Origin: Cornus controversa
Lineage: Eukaryota; Streptophyta; Magnoliopsida; Cornales; Cornaceae
Assembly: GCA_026545225.1 (NCBI GenBank)
Contig: CM048846.1
Coordinates: 15,649,975 to 15,713,974 of the forward strand
Length of the DNA: 64,000 nucleotides
Reading direction: 5' to 3'
Shown here: in pieces, positions 46,860 to 57,868 of the stretch
How positions within the stretch are numbered: the first letter of the stretch is position 1
How the letters are laid out: each line of letters starts with the position of its first letter
Translations under genes and position numbers: made by a program
Notes under the pieces: model-generated
Told to the model about the DNA's origin: nothing
Seen by the model: the letters and a program-made list of their open reading frames with translations, nothing else
Databases searched by the model: none

Positions 46860-48740
46860 AGCATGAGGGACAAATTAATATATATGATTTGCATATTGCA
46901 CTTCTTTAATTTGGTCTCTATCGAAGCATACCCATGCCCGAATTTTGCACAAAAACGTTTTATCGCATTAATTTCCACAATAAAAATAAATCATGCATCA
47001 CACAACATATATAAATTTACGTGATTTAACTTATAATTCACATGCACATTCACAAGTACTGAAAGCAAAATTTTGTTCTGCTCGCCATTTTTGGCACACT
47101 AGAAGGCAATGGAGTAAGGCCGAGCTACCAGTCACTTACAGTGATTCTGCTTTTGGACAATAAAAATGGTCATCGGTAAAAGCTGACAAAGAAATTCTAC
47201 TATAAAAAGAAAACATTAGAGATTACAAGTTCTCAAACCCTCAATTCTCTATTTTGACTTCTAGATAAAAATTAAATGGCAATACAATCTCTACAGAAAC
47301 AAAATCCGAACCACAACATCACTATGTGTTGTATGATTATTTATCTAAATATCCAACCTCATATAATTTTGATACCAAATGTTGCAAAAGTAATCGAGGG
47401 AAATTAACATTAACCAATTAAATCATACTCGTACATTGATACCAAATGTTGGAAAAGGCCTCTCTTCCTCTCTCTCAAATCGTGAGATGCAAATGCTTAG
47501 ATTCAAGGATCTATATTTATAGCCAATTAGAGATATATATAGAAGGCAAGAGATATATTCGGATATAATTTAGCTTCTTCACCTCAATTTGCCCATTCCA
47601 TAATCAGCCCTTTGTTCTTTTCTTTTCCACTCTCATCTCCATATGCATGACAATATCATGTTCTGCCCATGAAGGAATTGAATATATTCTCTTCAAAATG
47701 TATGGACCCAAATTAATGTGTAAACCTAGCTAGCTCACTTGGCTAGCCAAGTTGCATTGAAATTATTTAGCTGATCATTAATTGACTAGTGACCTACCAG
47801 ATTTGCCTTTATTAATTTGGGGTGGAAGAGAATTTATTTTAGTGGGAGCAAATTTGATAATAATAGATAAAAAAAATTGGACAAAATAAATAGGTATAAG
47901 AAATTAATATTAATCCATAATCTTTTTATTTATTAAATTTATAATTGTCCAATGAACATTTATAACAAGATTATCATGCAAATTGCATATTTAAGTAACA
48001 CAATTATATAAAAGAAAAAGGAATATATGTGTGTTTTAGTGTATTTTTAAGTCGCTCTTAAAGAAAAATATTTAAGAGTCAAGCTATACAATAGATGATG
48101 ATCTCTTCTGTATTGCAATGAGAAATAAGAGATAAACCAAATTTCATTTTAACGGGTATCTTTGTTGTGAATTTAAAATTAATAATGATATCACAATAAA
48201 ATAATAATTTTAAAATTTAAAGTAAAAAATAATAAAATAATGATGTCATAGTAAAATAATAATTTTAAATTAGTGTTAGGTGTTGGAAGGACTCATTTAG
48301 AGTGCTTCAAAACACAACAAAATGATGCATCCACGAGAGGAGATATTATTGAATACCCTAGGGTATCATACTCCTTACTAATCCAATCGAAGAAAACTCT
48401 TTATTTTCTTTGATAATAAGAAATATCAATTTACCATCAATTGGATGTGTAAGGGGTATAGTATTTTTGAGATATTCAACACTTTCTTCCACAGGAAACG
48501 ATCCTGATCTCTCTGGGTGTTTTCTTTTATCATGTAAAGTACTTACATACACACCTTGTTGGGGCTCGAAACCCTTCCCCCCCTTTTCAAGAATAGGAAG
48601 GTTTTAATAGTCCTTTGATTGATATTTTTGAAATGATTTTTAAGTTTAAGCCAAATGCTGGAAATTATTTTACAAAAATCTTTTACATGTAAAATATTTT
48701 ACGTCAAAAAAAATATTTTACATTGAAACAAAAGGAGCAA
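46860..48740. other. Unit 2 flank, MIR169 missing
   Basis: Pieces matching units 1, 4 and 5 are present: CTCTCTCAAAT then GCAAATGCTTAGATTCA near 47480, and the GTGGGAGCAAATTTGATAAT region near 47840 (also at 58560). The MIR169 arms are absent: the sequence jumps from the ACATTGATACCAAATGTTG area (47435) straight to the CTCTCTTCC block at 47460. No other gene is seen; short open frames at 48358-48607 have no recognisable content. Confidence 0.6.
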
Positions 48741-49980
48741 AATCAAAATCATTTTTTAGATTTGAATCAAGAGAGAGAGTTGTATATAACCTTTCAAACT
48801 AAAATTTGTTACATAATCCATTGCATATATGAATAAAAGTACAAAAATTGAGATAAAACAGATATCTAAATACACTCTGCTTTTGCCTACTCTGCTTTTG
48901 CCTCGTGAACTTTCATTTGTTATTATTATTATTACTTCTAGAACCAACTATAGTGTTAGATTGATCCTAACCGTTCCAGTGTCCTACAGATATTCTTTTT
49001 ACTTCTGGCCTCCCAATTTTACTAATTTTGGTCTTCCAATTTCACCTTGGCATTATTATTACGTTCATTTTGGGTTAATTCTAGAGAAAATTACAAATAT
49101 ATGAACTTTTTAGTCTAATTTCAAATACATGAAGTTATAGTCATAAAATTTCAAAAAAATGAATTTTTCTAAAATGTTGATTTGAATATGAGAAAACACT
49201 ATTTGAACAAATTACTTTTACTATTTTAACTATCAATCATAAAATGAACTCAATTCACACTGATCATTTTATTCAAATGTCTAAATTATCCTTACTATTT
49301 TGACTATCAATGATTTAAAAAAAAAATGAACTAAATTTTGATCACCAATAGTCAAAATGATATATACAAAAAATGATACTTATGTGCACAAAAGTTTACC
49401 TGAATGAAAATAATTTTTTATTTTTTACAATTAAAAATAGTGATATAACATTTGTATTTATCATTTCGTTTCATAAATCATATGAAAATTTTTATTTTTA
49501 TTATATATATATATATATAAAAGTACTTATGTACTAAAAATCTCTTGATGAGAGATAAATTTAAGAGTCATTTCAAAATGGTGAATTACAAATTTCCTAT
49601 TATCTAACAAAATGATTTGTAAAAGTAGTCATTGAGTGTTGATAATTTGACCGAACACTCAAATTACATTTATTTTTTATTAAAAAATTATTAAAATACG
49701 AGCACTTTCCTATATTCATTAAAAAAATATATAAAACTATTTCCATTTAATTCATAAAACAAAAATAATAAGAATAGTTTTAACAATTATTATTTTGAAC
49801 AATTGAATAAAATGAACAGTATTTTTTTTAAATTTTTGGAGAATTCATTTTTTAAAAATTTTATTACTTATAAAATCATGTATTTGTAAATTAAGCTCCA
49901 AAAATTAATGTATCTGTAATTTCCCATTAATTCTATAGTTTAATAATGCTTCACTTTGTAATCCCATCGCGTGCTAACTC
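48740..49980. repeat. Spacer copy paralogous to 19381-20878
   Basis: It contains ACCAACTATAGTGTTAGATT (48942) and several hundred bp aligning with the unit-1 spacer. No gene is seen. Confidence 0.65.
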
Positions 49981-50239
49981 TGCTCAGGATATATCATAAC
50001 TATGACATGAACGAAAAAGCTGTTCTTGGTAACAAGCTCAAACAAGAAAATAACAATTCATATGATCGATTCTGATTTAGATACCTACAGACCACACCAA
50101 TAGCCAAGTAAATGGCAGAGAGGGCGGAGTCTGGAGGAACCAGAACACTAAACCGGACAAATAACCCGTCAGAAAAAAAGGTGAATTTGAGGGCTTGTCC
50201 GAGTTTTTGGAGTACTAATATTGTGCTTTTCACACTAGT

Positions 50240-50279
<40 letters not shown>

Positions 50280-50301
50280 CTGCTACACCATGCAAAGACA
50301 C

Positions 50302-50907
50302 CTAGTAATGGTCAGAAAGCTTCTCCTTTATCTTCTCAACGACTCCTTTCTTCTTATAATGCTCTCTGCCTTCATATCCGTAACCAGTTGAACCCGTGTG
50401 GTGAACCCGGTTGCCATATTCGTCAGTTTCGCGCATCGCGTTTCCAAATTGATCAGTTCGCTGCACCGAGTTGCCATATTCGTCAGTTTTGCCAATCGCA
50501 TTTCCATATTCATCAGTTCGGTGAACCGGGTTGCCATATTCGTCAGTTTTGCGAATCGCATTTCCATATTCATCAGTTCGGTGAACCGAGTTGCCATATT
50601 CGTCAGTTTTGCGAATCGCGTTTCCATATGCATCAGTTTGGTGAATCGGGTTGCCGTATTTATCGGTTCGGGGAAGCGGGTTCCCGTATGCATCAGCCGG
50701 GCTTCCATATACTTTTTCAGTTGGGTGAACCGGGTTGCCATATTCGTCAGTTTTGCGAATCGATTTTCCATATGCATCAGTTAGGTGAATCCGGTTGCCG
50801 TATTCATCGAGTCGGGTGACCGGATTCCCGTATACATCAGTCGGGCTTCTATATACTTCTTCAGTTGGGTGAACCGGGTTGCCATACTGGTCTTCGTATC
50901 GTGCCCT
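50302..50907 (-). pseudogene. Dehydrin 3: 15 Y-like units, one K-segment, start codon lost
   Basis: One uninterrupted frame of 201 codons encodes about fifteen DxYGNx units (DQYGNP, DVYGNP, DEYGNR, DAYGKS and so on), every 10 residues in the middle. These run straight into [20 protein letters not shown] and EKLSDHY, a single K-segment. There is no S-segment and no intron: exon 1 and exon 2 material have been fused by deletion. The start codon equivalent to MAQY of dehydrin 4 is AGG at 50907-50905 (GGTAGGGCACGATAC against GGTATGGCACAATAC). No other in-frame ATG exists before the distal QFGNAM. Translation would need a non-ATG start. The intact length despite this suggests recent loss or continued use. 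Confidence 0.8.
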
Positions 50908-50949
50908 ACCTTCAACCTTAAAATTGAACACAGAAAAAGAGTTGAACAC

Positions 50950-51185
50950 TGGTTTATAACTCTATCCTTTGCTTGGATATGTGTGTGTGTATATATAAGA
51001 GTTTGATGTGGAGAGGTGCTTATGGGCTCGAGTTTATATACAACCAGTTAGGTAGGCAAAGGTGGTTGCATGAAACGTGAGCAGTACACGTGTCATGTGA
51101 TGTAAAGGGAAGTGACACGTTAGGATTAGTGTTTAGCGTGGCAGTCTTACTAGAAGGACGTGTATCATATGGACCGTCGGTTTAA
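50950..51185 (-). promoter_or_regulatory. ABRE block of dehydrin 3
   Basis: TATA-like GTATATATAAGAG lies at about 50990-51002, GAAACGTGAGC at 51073, a G-box CACGTG at 51087-51092, then GTGACACGTTAGGATTAGTG and AGCGTGGCAG. It is nearly identical to the blocks of units 4 and 5, so the promoter is better kept than the gene. Confidence 0.75.
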
Positions 51186-51189
51186 AGAT

Positions 51190-52740
51190 AAGATAATGTC
51201 TCCACTTGTATACTTGTAAACCGACAAAAAAGAAAAAAAAAAAAGGACCAAAGTCCATAATTATATCGGATTACTTAGCGCAGAGGATATTATTAAATTT
51301 AAAAGAAAAAGTATGAAAGATCTTTTTATTTTTTTAAAATTTGGTGAAAGAAAGACATGAAATTATATCAATTATTTAACTAATTAATATAATTTTTAAA
51401 TATATAAAATTTTTTTTGTCTTAGTGATTGTAATTTCAATTTAGAGAGATTGACACTCGTAGTGAATTTACTTTCTAATTTCTTTTTTTTACAATCTTGA
51501 ATTGTTGACATTTTAAATAATTTAATCATGAATATGAATTAGACAAAAAAATTTACTTTGAAATGTTGAACGCTATATATTCATCATGAAAATTTAATGC
51601 ACAAAGAGAAATAAACTATAACTATATTTCTCTTAAAAATTCAATTCATTCCTAAAGTTGATGCTCTAAACTTTTCTTCCATCGTTACCTTTTAGTACAA
51701 TATAATGCCTCTTATCCATAAGAAGTTAAAAATTAAATTAATTTTAATTAGATATATTCTATATAATATAAAACTACTATGTAGACTTAAAAGTACAAGT
51801 CCAGTCTTTCTATTTTATAATTTAAACAAGTTTTAGAGTTTATTTGTTTAATTGCAATATTCTTGAAAAAATATACAGGAAAAAATTATAGGATTTAATT
51901 TCAAATTTGTATTTATTGATTAATTTTTTTTCAGTAGATCATGTATGTTGAATATTACTACTGTGTTGTTACTATTTTTTTTTATTTTATCTATATTAAC
52001 ATTTATGTTCATTTTTTTGTTTAGTAATCAGATCAATTTAACCAGCCAATTTTTTTAAGCAAGCTTGATTGTGAATAGTTTAATGTTGGCTTCAAGTAAC
52101 ATTTTTTTCATGTTTAGTGATTCACAAAATTTTGATCTTGGGTGATTGATCTAAATTTAAGTGTATTTTTTTTTTCTTTTGAACTAATTTTGTTGATACG
52201 ATATATCAAATAAATTTCTCTCATTTAATTAATGTCATGTTCATCACGTTTAATCAAAAATCTTATGTTTTAAATAAATAGACTAGTCAAAATTGAATTT
52301 ATTGTTACCATTACTATATAATTGCGTATTAATAATGAATTTTTTTTGATATTTGATCATTTATTTTTTATGTACATTAAGTAGTTATTAATACAGGAAA
52401 TGAACTACTACCGTATGTTTTGATAATCAAATTATTATATTTTTACGAAAACTAGAGTGAAACACCCTTTAAACTATTACATAACTTTACTTTCAGATTA
52501 TAAATTTTTTTTATGTTTCTTCAAATATAAAAATCGTGACATCGTGTACAAAAAGTCTAAACCATATGTATTATGTATTTATTATATCAATCATTAAATA
52601 TATGCCTAAAACAAACTAATAAAAATAAAATAACTTAAAATTTAAAATTAGTACTCATTAGGCTAATTAATTATTTATATAAAAATTTTTAATTTAATTT
52701 TAATCCACGCGAATGATGATTTTTACTATCATATGTATGC
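51190..52740. other. AT-rich spacer, no gene seen
   Basis: About 1.5 kb of very AT-rich sequence with poly-T runs. I find neither the dehydrin 4 second exon nor a MIR169 arm here. It does not resemble the other spacers by eye. Confidence 0.6.
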
Positions 52741-52784
52741 GCTCTCGCATATGAAACTAAAAGATGAGTGGGAAATTAAATTAC

Positions 52785-53183
52785 CGAGCTAGAATTGGAG
52801 CTGCCGGAGTGATGAAAAATGCCGCTGTGATGCCGCCCACCTACGCCAGTTGCTCCGGTGGCGGTGCCATAGGCTCCCGTGGCATCAGTGTTTCCATAGT
52901 TTCTCATGGTACCCATGTGGTGAATCGGGTTGCCATACTCGTCAGTTTTGCGAATCGATTTTCCATATGCATCAGTTTGGTGAATCGGGTTGCCGTATTC
53001 ATCGGATCGGGAGCCATATTCGTCAGTTTTGCGAATCGTTTTTCCATATGCATCAGTTTGGTGAATCGGGTTGCCGTATTCATCGGATCGGGAAAGCGGA
53101 TTCCCGTATGCATCAGTCGGGCTTCTATATACTTCTTCAGTTGGCTGAACCGGGTTGCCATACTGGTCTACGTATTGTGCCAT
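52785..53183 (-). pseudogene. Dehydrin 4: Y8S exon 1 with no second exon
   Basis: It starts with a proper ATG at 53183 (MAQYVDQYGNP) and has eight Y-like units, including an exact-looking internal duplication of a 26-residue block (SRSDEYGNPIHQTDAYG and on) that leaves a joint DEYGSRSDEYG. A Gly/Thr region and SGSSNSSS follow, ending at the donor CTCG|GTAATT (52785). Unspliced it would add Val-Ile and stop. The K-encoding second exon expected within about 400 bp is missing, because homology to the other copies breaks near 52750. The protein would be a K-less Y8S fragment, or the donor could splice to some distant acceptor. Confidence 0.78.
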
Positions 53184-53219
53184 ACCTTCAACCTTAAAAT
53201 TAAACGGAAATTGAACACA

Positions 53220-53475
53220 CAAAAAGAGTTGACCACTGGTTGATAACTCTATCCTTTGCTTGGATATTTGTGTGTATATATATATATATATATATAAGAG
53301 TTTGATGTGCAGAGCTGCTTATGGGCTCGACTTTATATACGAGGGGCAAAGGTTGTGGCATGAAACGTGAGCAGTACACGTGTCATGTGATGTCAAAGGA
53401 AGTGACACGTTAGGATTAGTGTTTATCGTGGCAGTATTACTAGAAGGACATGTAGCATATGGACAAATATAGTGT
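53220..53475 (-). promoter_or_regulatory. ABRE block and TATA of dehydrin 4
   Basis: A long TA tract at 53275-53297 ends in TATAAGAG. G-box CACGTG is at 53377-53382, GTGACACGTTAGGATTAGTG at about 53401, then GTGGCAGTATTACTAGAAGG. Same architecture as unit 3. Confidence 0.75.
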
Positions 53476-53745
53476 CGGTTTGGAGATGAGATAATTATGT
53501 ACCTGCCCTTTCTTTAATTTGTTCATGGGCCGGCCTTTCCTGGGCCTTCTTTCGGATTCTTTTGTTTCTTGGGCTTCTAGCCTCTCTTTTTTTTCCCTTT
53601 TTTGGGCCTGGGTATACCACTTGTATACCAAAAAAAAAAAACAAAAAGATGGGACAAAAAATTGAAGCATTAATTTCAAAAATAAAAATCTAGTCTCGCA
53701 TCCTGCATATTTTGGCTGGGATTTCATACTATATCTTAAACTGTG

Positions 53746-53787
<42 letters not shown>

Positions 53788-54071
53788 GTTACCTCATATA
53801 ACTTTGATACAAATGTTGCAAAATGAATCGATTGAAAAAACTAGCTAAATCATGATCCTACGTACACCAGGGATTTTCTTTTTGTGTGGTGGCTGAAAAT
53901 TCATCAAACGTCTCTCATATTAAAATGGGACAAAAAGAGAGGAAAAAAATATATGCACAATCAACCCTTTGCACATAATTGGTTGGTGATATCACTTGAC
54001 ATATATAATGTTACCATTGCACAGAACTTTCTAGAAGAAAAGGCCTAGCATGAGAAAGAAGAAGCTGTCAG

Positions 54072-54248
54072 ATTAGCCAAGGTGACTGCCTGGGAACCAC
54101 ATAATTAAGGGCTCAAACTGCATGCATGTATATGTGTGTGAATATATATATATATGGACGCGCGCGCGCGCACACAACACAATCTACTTTCTATATTTGA
54201 TTGATTATGAGAGCCCTTAGGTGGTAGCGGGCAAGTCATCCTTGGCTA
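54072..54248 (-). ncRNA. MIR169: MIR169 precursor, copy b
   Basis: The 5' arm at 54248-54229 reads TAGCCAAGGATGACTTGCCC, and the star arm at 54090-54072 reads GGCAGTCACCTTGGCTAAT. The pair fold as a typical MIR169 stem with a loop of about 140 nt. The loop contains an alternating GCGCGCGCGC/CACACA tract (54158-54180). The mature 20-mer differs from copies a and c only in its last base, so target range should be similar. It lies about 0.9 kb upstream of dehydrin 4 in the same sense, and about 1.2 kb downstream of the gene-less ABRE block at 55459. Confidence 0.9.
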
Positions 54249-54879
54249 CCAAACAAGACTCTTATCTTCATGTAAGACCTCTCTTCTTCTCTCAAATCCA
54301 TATATATTAATAATATATGTGTGTGTTGTAGTGAGATGCAAATGCTTGGTTTCATGGATCTATATATATAGCCAATTAGAGAATATAGAAGGCAAGAGAT
54401 ATATGCGGATATAATTTATTTTAATTCTCCAACTCGATCAATTTGCCCCTTCCATGCATAATCAATCCTTTCTCTCTTTCTTAACTCCATGCATATATGA
54501 CAATATCATGTATGTATTCTGCACATGAATGAATTGAATATATTCTCTTCAAAATGTATGGACCCAAATTAATGTGTAAAACTGTTTACTTATTTTCTTT
54601 AAGTCAAGCTAGTTGATATATGGAAGATGGAATTTCAACGATGAAGAAAAGCGTATCAACACTTCAGTTGTGGGCCATTACTCAACCAAATTGCCGACCC
54701 AATCACTCTTAGTACCTCCACAAGTTGATATACAAAAGTTAATGCTCTTACTAGAGATGGTTAATGGTTCATTTCTCTTTGCCTGAAAAGACTCTTACCT
54801 GTCCTTAAGAACCTGCTACACTTCTAGCTTTAAACCAATCCCAAGGACGATACCTCGCTTTGGATTAACCTCATCAATT

Positions 54880-55440
54880 TCTCCTTTTGATTAACCTTAC
54901 ATTCCATCTCCCCTGTATCCCTTCCGTTCCTTGGTCTAATTTAGTTTGGCTCAAAAATAATACCCCAAGGCATAGCTTCATTTTATGGCTCTTGGCTTTG
55001 AGTAAGTTATTAACTTTGGGCAAGTCTAGCATGGCTCACCTCAACCCAAATGTATGCATTCTTTGCCTTTCAGCTGCTTAGTTTCACAACCACTTATTCT
55101 TCCATTGCCTTTCAGCTGCTGAGTTTCACAACCACTTATTCTTCCATTGTCCATTCACTTTCACTATCTGGGATCAACTTCTCAACCTTTGCAGTCCTCC
55201 ACTTGTCCTTCCCACATGGCCAGGCCTCATAAACTCTAGCTCCTTCAATTTCTTAGAGCTCCCTTATCGAACACCTTACATGCAGACTCCTCCTAGCAAT
55301 CACATTCTACTTTATTTGAAAAGAAAAAAAAAAGAATTTTTAAAGACAAAAGCTCAACTCCTCAAGTTATCATTTGCACCATTCATGAGACAATCAAGCT
55401 CAGATTGCACTCCGGACTCCGGACAACAAAGCTTCACATC
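54880..55440 (+). pseudogene. LINE-type RT zinc-binding (zf-RVT) fragment
   Basis: In the plus sense, VWLKNNTPRHSFILWLLALS, then CILCLSAA, then FHNHLFFHCPFTFTIWDQLL after a duplicated stretch. This matches the zf-RVT region at the end of plant LINE polyproteins (PRHSFILWLA...CxLC...ETxxHLFFxCPFxxxxW). A 44-bp tandem duplication (about 55062-55105 and 55106-55149) repeats FHNHLFFHC. The rest is a 3' tail. Confidence 0.7.
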
Positions 55441-55458
55441 TTTTACAAATAGTTAGGT

Positions 55459-55600
55459 AGGCAAAGGTTGTTGCATGAAACGTGAGCAGTACACGTGTCA
55501 TGTGATGTCAAAGGAAGTGACACGTTAGGATTAGTGTTTAGCGTGGCAGTATTACTAAAAGAACATGTATCATATTGACAAATATAGTGTCGGTTTGGAG
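55459..55600 (-). promoter_or_regulatory. Gene-less ABRE block of unit 5
   Basis: It carries the same G-box (CACGTG at 55492-55497), GTGACACGTTAGGATTAGTG and GTGGCAGTATTACTAAAAGA as the dehydrin promoters, but no TATA tract and no dehydrin follow. Downstream in the minus sense are the LINE fragment and then MIR169 copy b. Confidence 0.75.
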
Positions 55601-55853
55601 ATAAGATAATATGTACCTGCCCTTTCTTTATTTTGGTCATGGGCCGGCCTTTCCTGGGCCTTCTTTCGGATTCTTTTGTTTCTTGGGCTTCTAGCCTCTC
55701 CTTTTTTTCCCTTTTTTGGGCCTGGGTATACCACTCGTGTACCCAAAAAAAAGGATTGGACAAAAAATTAAAGCATTAATTTCAAAAATAAAAATCTAGT
55801 CTTGCATCCTGCATATTTTGGCTGGGATTTCATACTATATCTTAAACTGTGAT

Positions 55854-55887
<34 letters not shown>

Positions 55888-56141
55888 GTTACCTCATATA
55901 ACTTTGAAACAAATGTTGCAAAATGAATCGATTGAAAAAACTAGCTAAATCATGATCCTACGTACACCGGGGATTTTCTTTTTGTATGGTGGTTGAGAAT
56001 TCATCAAACGTCTCTCGTATTAAAATGGGGCCAAAAGAGAGGAAAAAAATATATGCACAATCAACCCTTGACATATATAATGTTACCATTGCACAAAACT
56101 TTCTAGAAGAAAAGGCCTAGCATGAGAGAAGAAGCTGTCAG

Positions 56142-56321
56142 ATTAGCCAATGTGACTGCCTGGGAACCACGTAAGGGCTCAAACTGCATGCATGTATATG
56201 TGTGAAAAATATATATATATATATATATACATACGCGCGCGCGCACACAACAGAATCTACTTTCTATATTTGATTGATTATGAGTGCCCTTAGGTGGTAG
56301 CAGGCAAGTCATCCTTGGCTA
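56142..56321 (-). ncRNA. MIR169: MIR169 precursor, copy c
   Basis: The 5' arm at 56321-56302 reads TAGCCAAGGATGACTTGCCT, and the next base is G, which gives the commonest plant miR169 form. The star arm at 56160-56142 reads GGCAGTCACATTGGCTAAT, with one extra mismatch compared with copy b. The loop again has a GCGCGCGCG tract (56233-56245). It is the second product of the 53-58 kb tandem duplication. Confidence 0.9.
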
Positions 56322-56387
56322 CCAAACAAGACTCTTATCTTCATGTAAGACCTCTCTTCTCTCAAATCCATATATATTAATAATATA

Positions 56388-57634
56388 GATGAAACTACAC
56401 TTAAATAAAGTTAGGAGGCCTAAATTACAAAGTGATCTATTTTAGAAGTTTATTTTTCACTTTGATTCAATTAAACAAAATAATCACATATGCATTGAAA
56501 ATTATTATTCAAGTTCAAAATGACATTCAATCTCTTATTCCAACCCACACTAAATTCTATTTAGTTCCTGTGCAACTGAATGAGCGTGTGCGTCACTAAA
56601 TAAAATTCAACAGATCATTGTCTTTTCGTCTCATTGGAAGAAAATCGAATTCATTGAGAAGCACCACTACCTAGATAAATTATTGGTCATTGATCATCTC
56701 TCATCACAAAAATATAGTCTCTTATTTTACTTTAGTGAACTGCTTTTTTCACTTTTAAAAAAAGTAATAAAAAATTAGTAAACTAATTTTTGAATTGTAT
56801 GGCAAATTCGCATGCCAATGGTTATTAATTTTGAGATTTTTTAAAAGTGATAAACTGTTTCATTAGTTACTTTTTTAAGTTACCATTATTAACTATCTAA
56901 TTCATATTTGTTTGTTTAAATATGTTATTAATTTAATTTAGTGAACATGCATATTCTATGTAGAATGACTCATAACTCATTTGCTTATAAAACTCAAAAT
57001 TTGTTTGCATTTGCAAGCATACTTGAAATTTATAGGAGTTTACTTGTAAAATTTAGATTTTCCTTATTATTGTGCCTTGTGTTTTGATGTAATATCTTTT
57101 CCTGATGTTCATTTTTTCTTAAGCATATCATACCGAAAATTTACCCAAGTTCTGAAAAATTTACTTCATTTCCATCCAGATATAGTTAATGTGTTATGAT
57201 ACCACAAGTGTATCTACTTGCATTAATTTAAGAGGAAAAAGAAGTTGGCTGCCATTCAGTGTCGTATCAGGTGGTCTAATTTTGACTACTTTACGACATA
57301 ATAGCATACTCACAAGTGCTTGTATATCGCATATTTTGCTTTACTTTATGGGTTTGTTCACTTTTACTAGATTACTTTTATATTCTTGCAATTTTTCAAA
57401 AACCAAACGATGTTCCAGATATTTTCTTAATTTCTTGAGTGAAGGAATTATTAGATTTAAGAATGATTATTTGATATTTTGGAATAAGAGATTAAAGGGC
57501 ATTTTGTAATTGAATAATAATTTTTAATGCATATGTAATTATTTTGCTTAACTCAACCAAAGTGAAAAATAAACTTTTAAAATAGACCACTTTGTAATTT
57601 AGGCCTCCTAACTTTATTTAAGTGTAGTTTTCCC
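56388..57634. mobile_element. Non-autonomous TIR element, 1247 bp, 154-bp TIRs, 9-bp TSD
   Basis: TIRs 56388-56541 and 57481-57634 are inverted copies (GATGAAACTACACTTAAATA against GGGAAAACTACACTTAAATA, continuing GGAGGCCTAAATTACAAAGT on both) that match to the shared TCTCTTATTCC. Target-site duplications AATAATATA lie at 56379-56387 and 57635-57643. Unit 4 has the uninterrupted site near 54308-54320 (TATTAATAATATATGTGTG). The 9-bp duplication and long TIRs point to the Mutator superfamily. The interior has no transposase; an open frame at 57189-57509 has no recognisable content. Confidence 0.9.
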
Positions 57635-57868
57635 AATAATATATGTGTGTGTGTTGTAGTGAGATGCAAATGCTAAGTTTCATGGATCTATATATATAGC
57701 CAATTAGAGAATATAAAAGGCCAGAGATATATGCAGATATAATTTATCTTAATTCTCCAACTTGATCAATTTGCCCCTTCCATGCATAATCAATCATTTT
57801 CTATTTCTCAACTCCATGTATATATGACAGTATCATGCATGTATTCTGCCCATGAATGAATTGAATAT

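Noticed and set aside
50388..50900. CRISPR-like regularly spaced repeats
   Set aside because: The 30/60-bp periodicity comes from coding Y-segments in a plant gene, with no constant-repeat/unique-spacer pattern.
50328..50949. Long open frames on both strands across the dehydrin 3 repeat (minus-strand 149 aa; plus-strand 143 and 128 aa)
   Set aside because: They are shadows of a 30-bp repeat whose period is a multiple of three, so alternative frames stay open. Only the DxYGN frame matches a family and ends in a K-segment.
57189..57509. 106-aa ORF inside the 1247-bp TIR element as a transposase
   Set aside because: No transposase motif (no DDE or zinc-finger pattern), and it is far too short.
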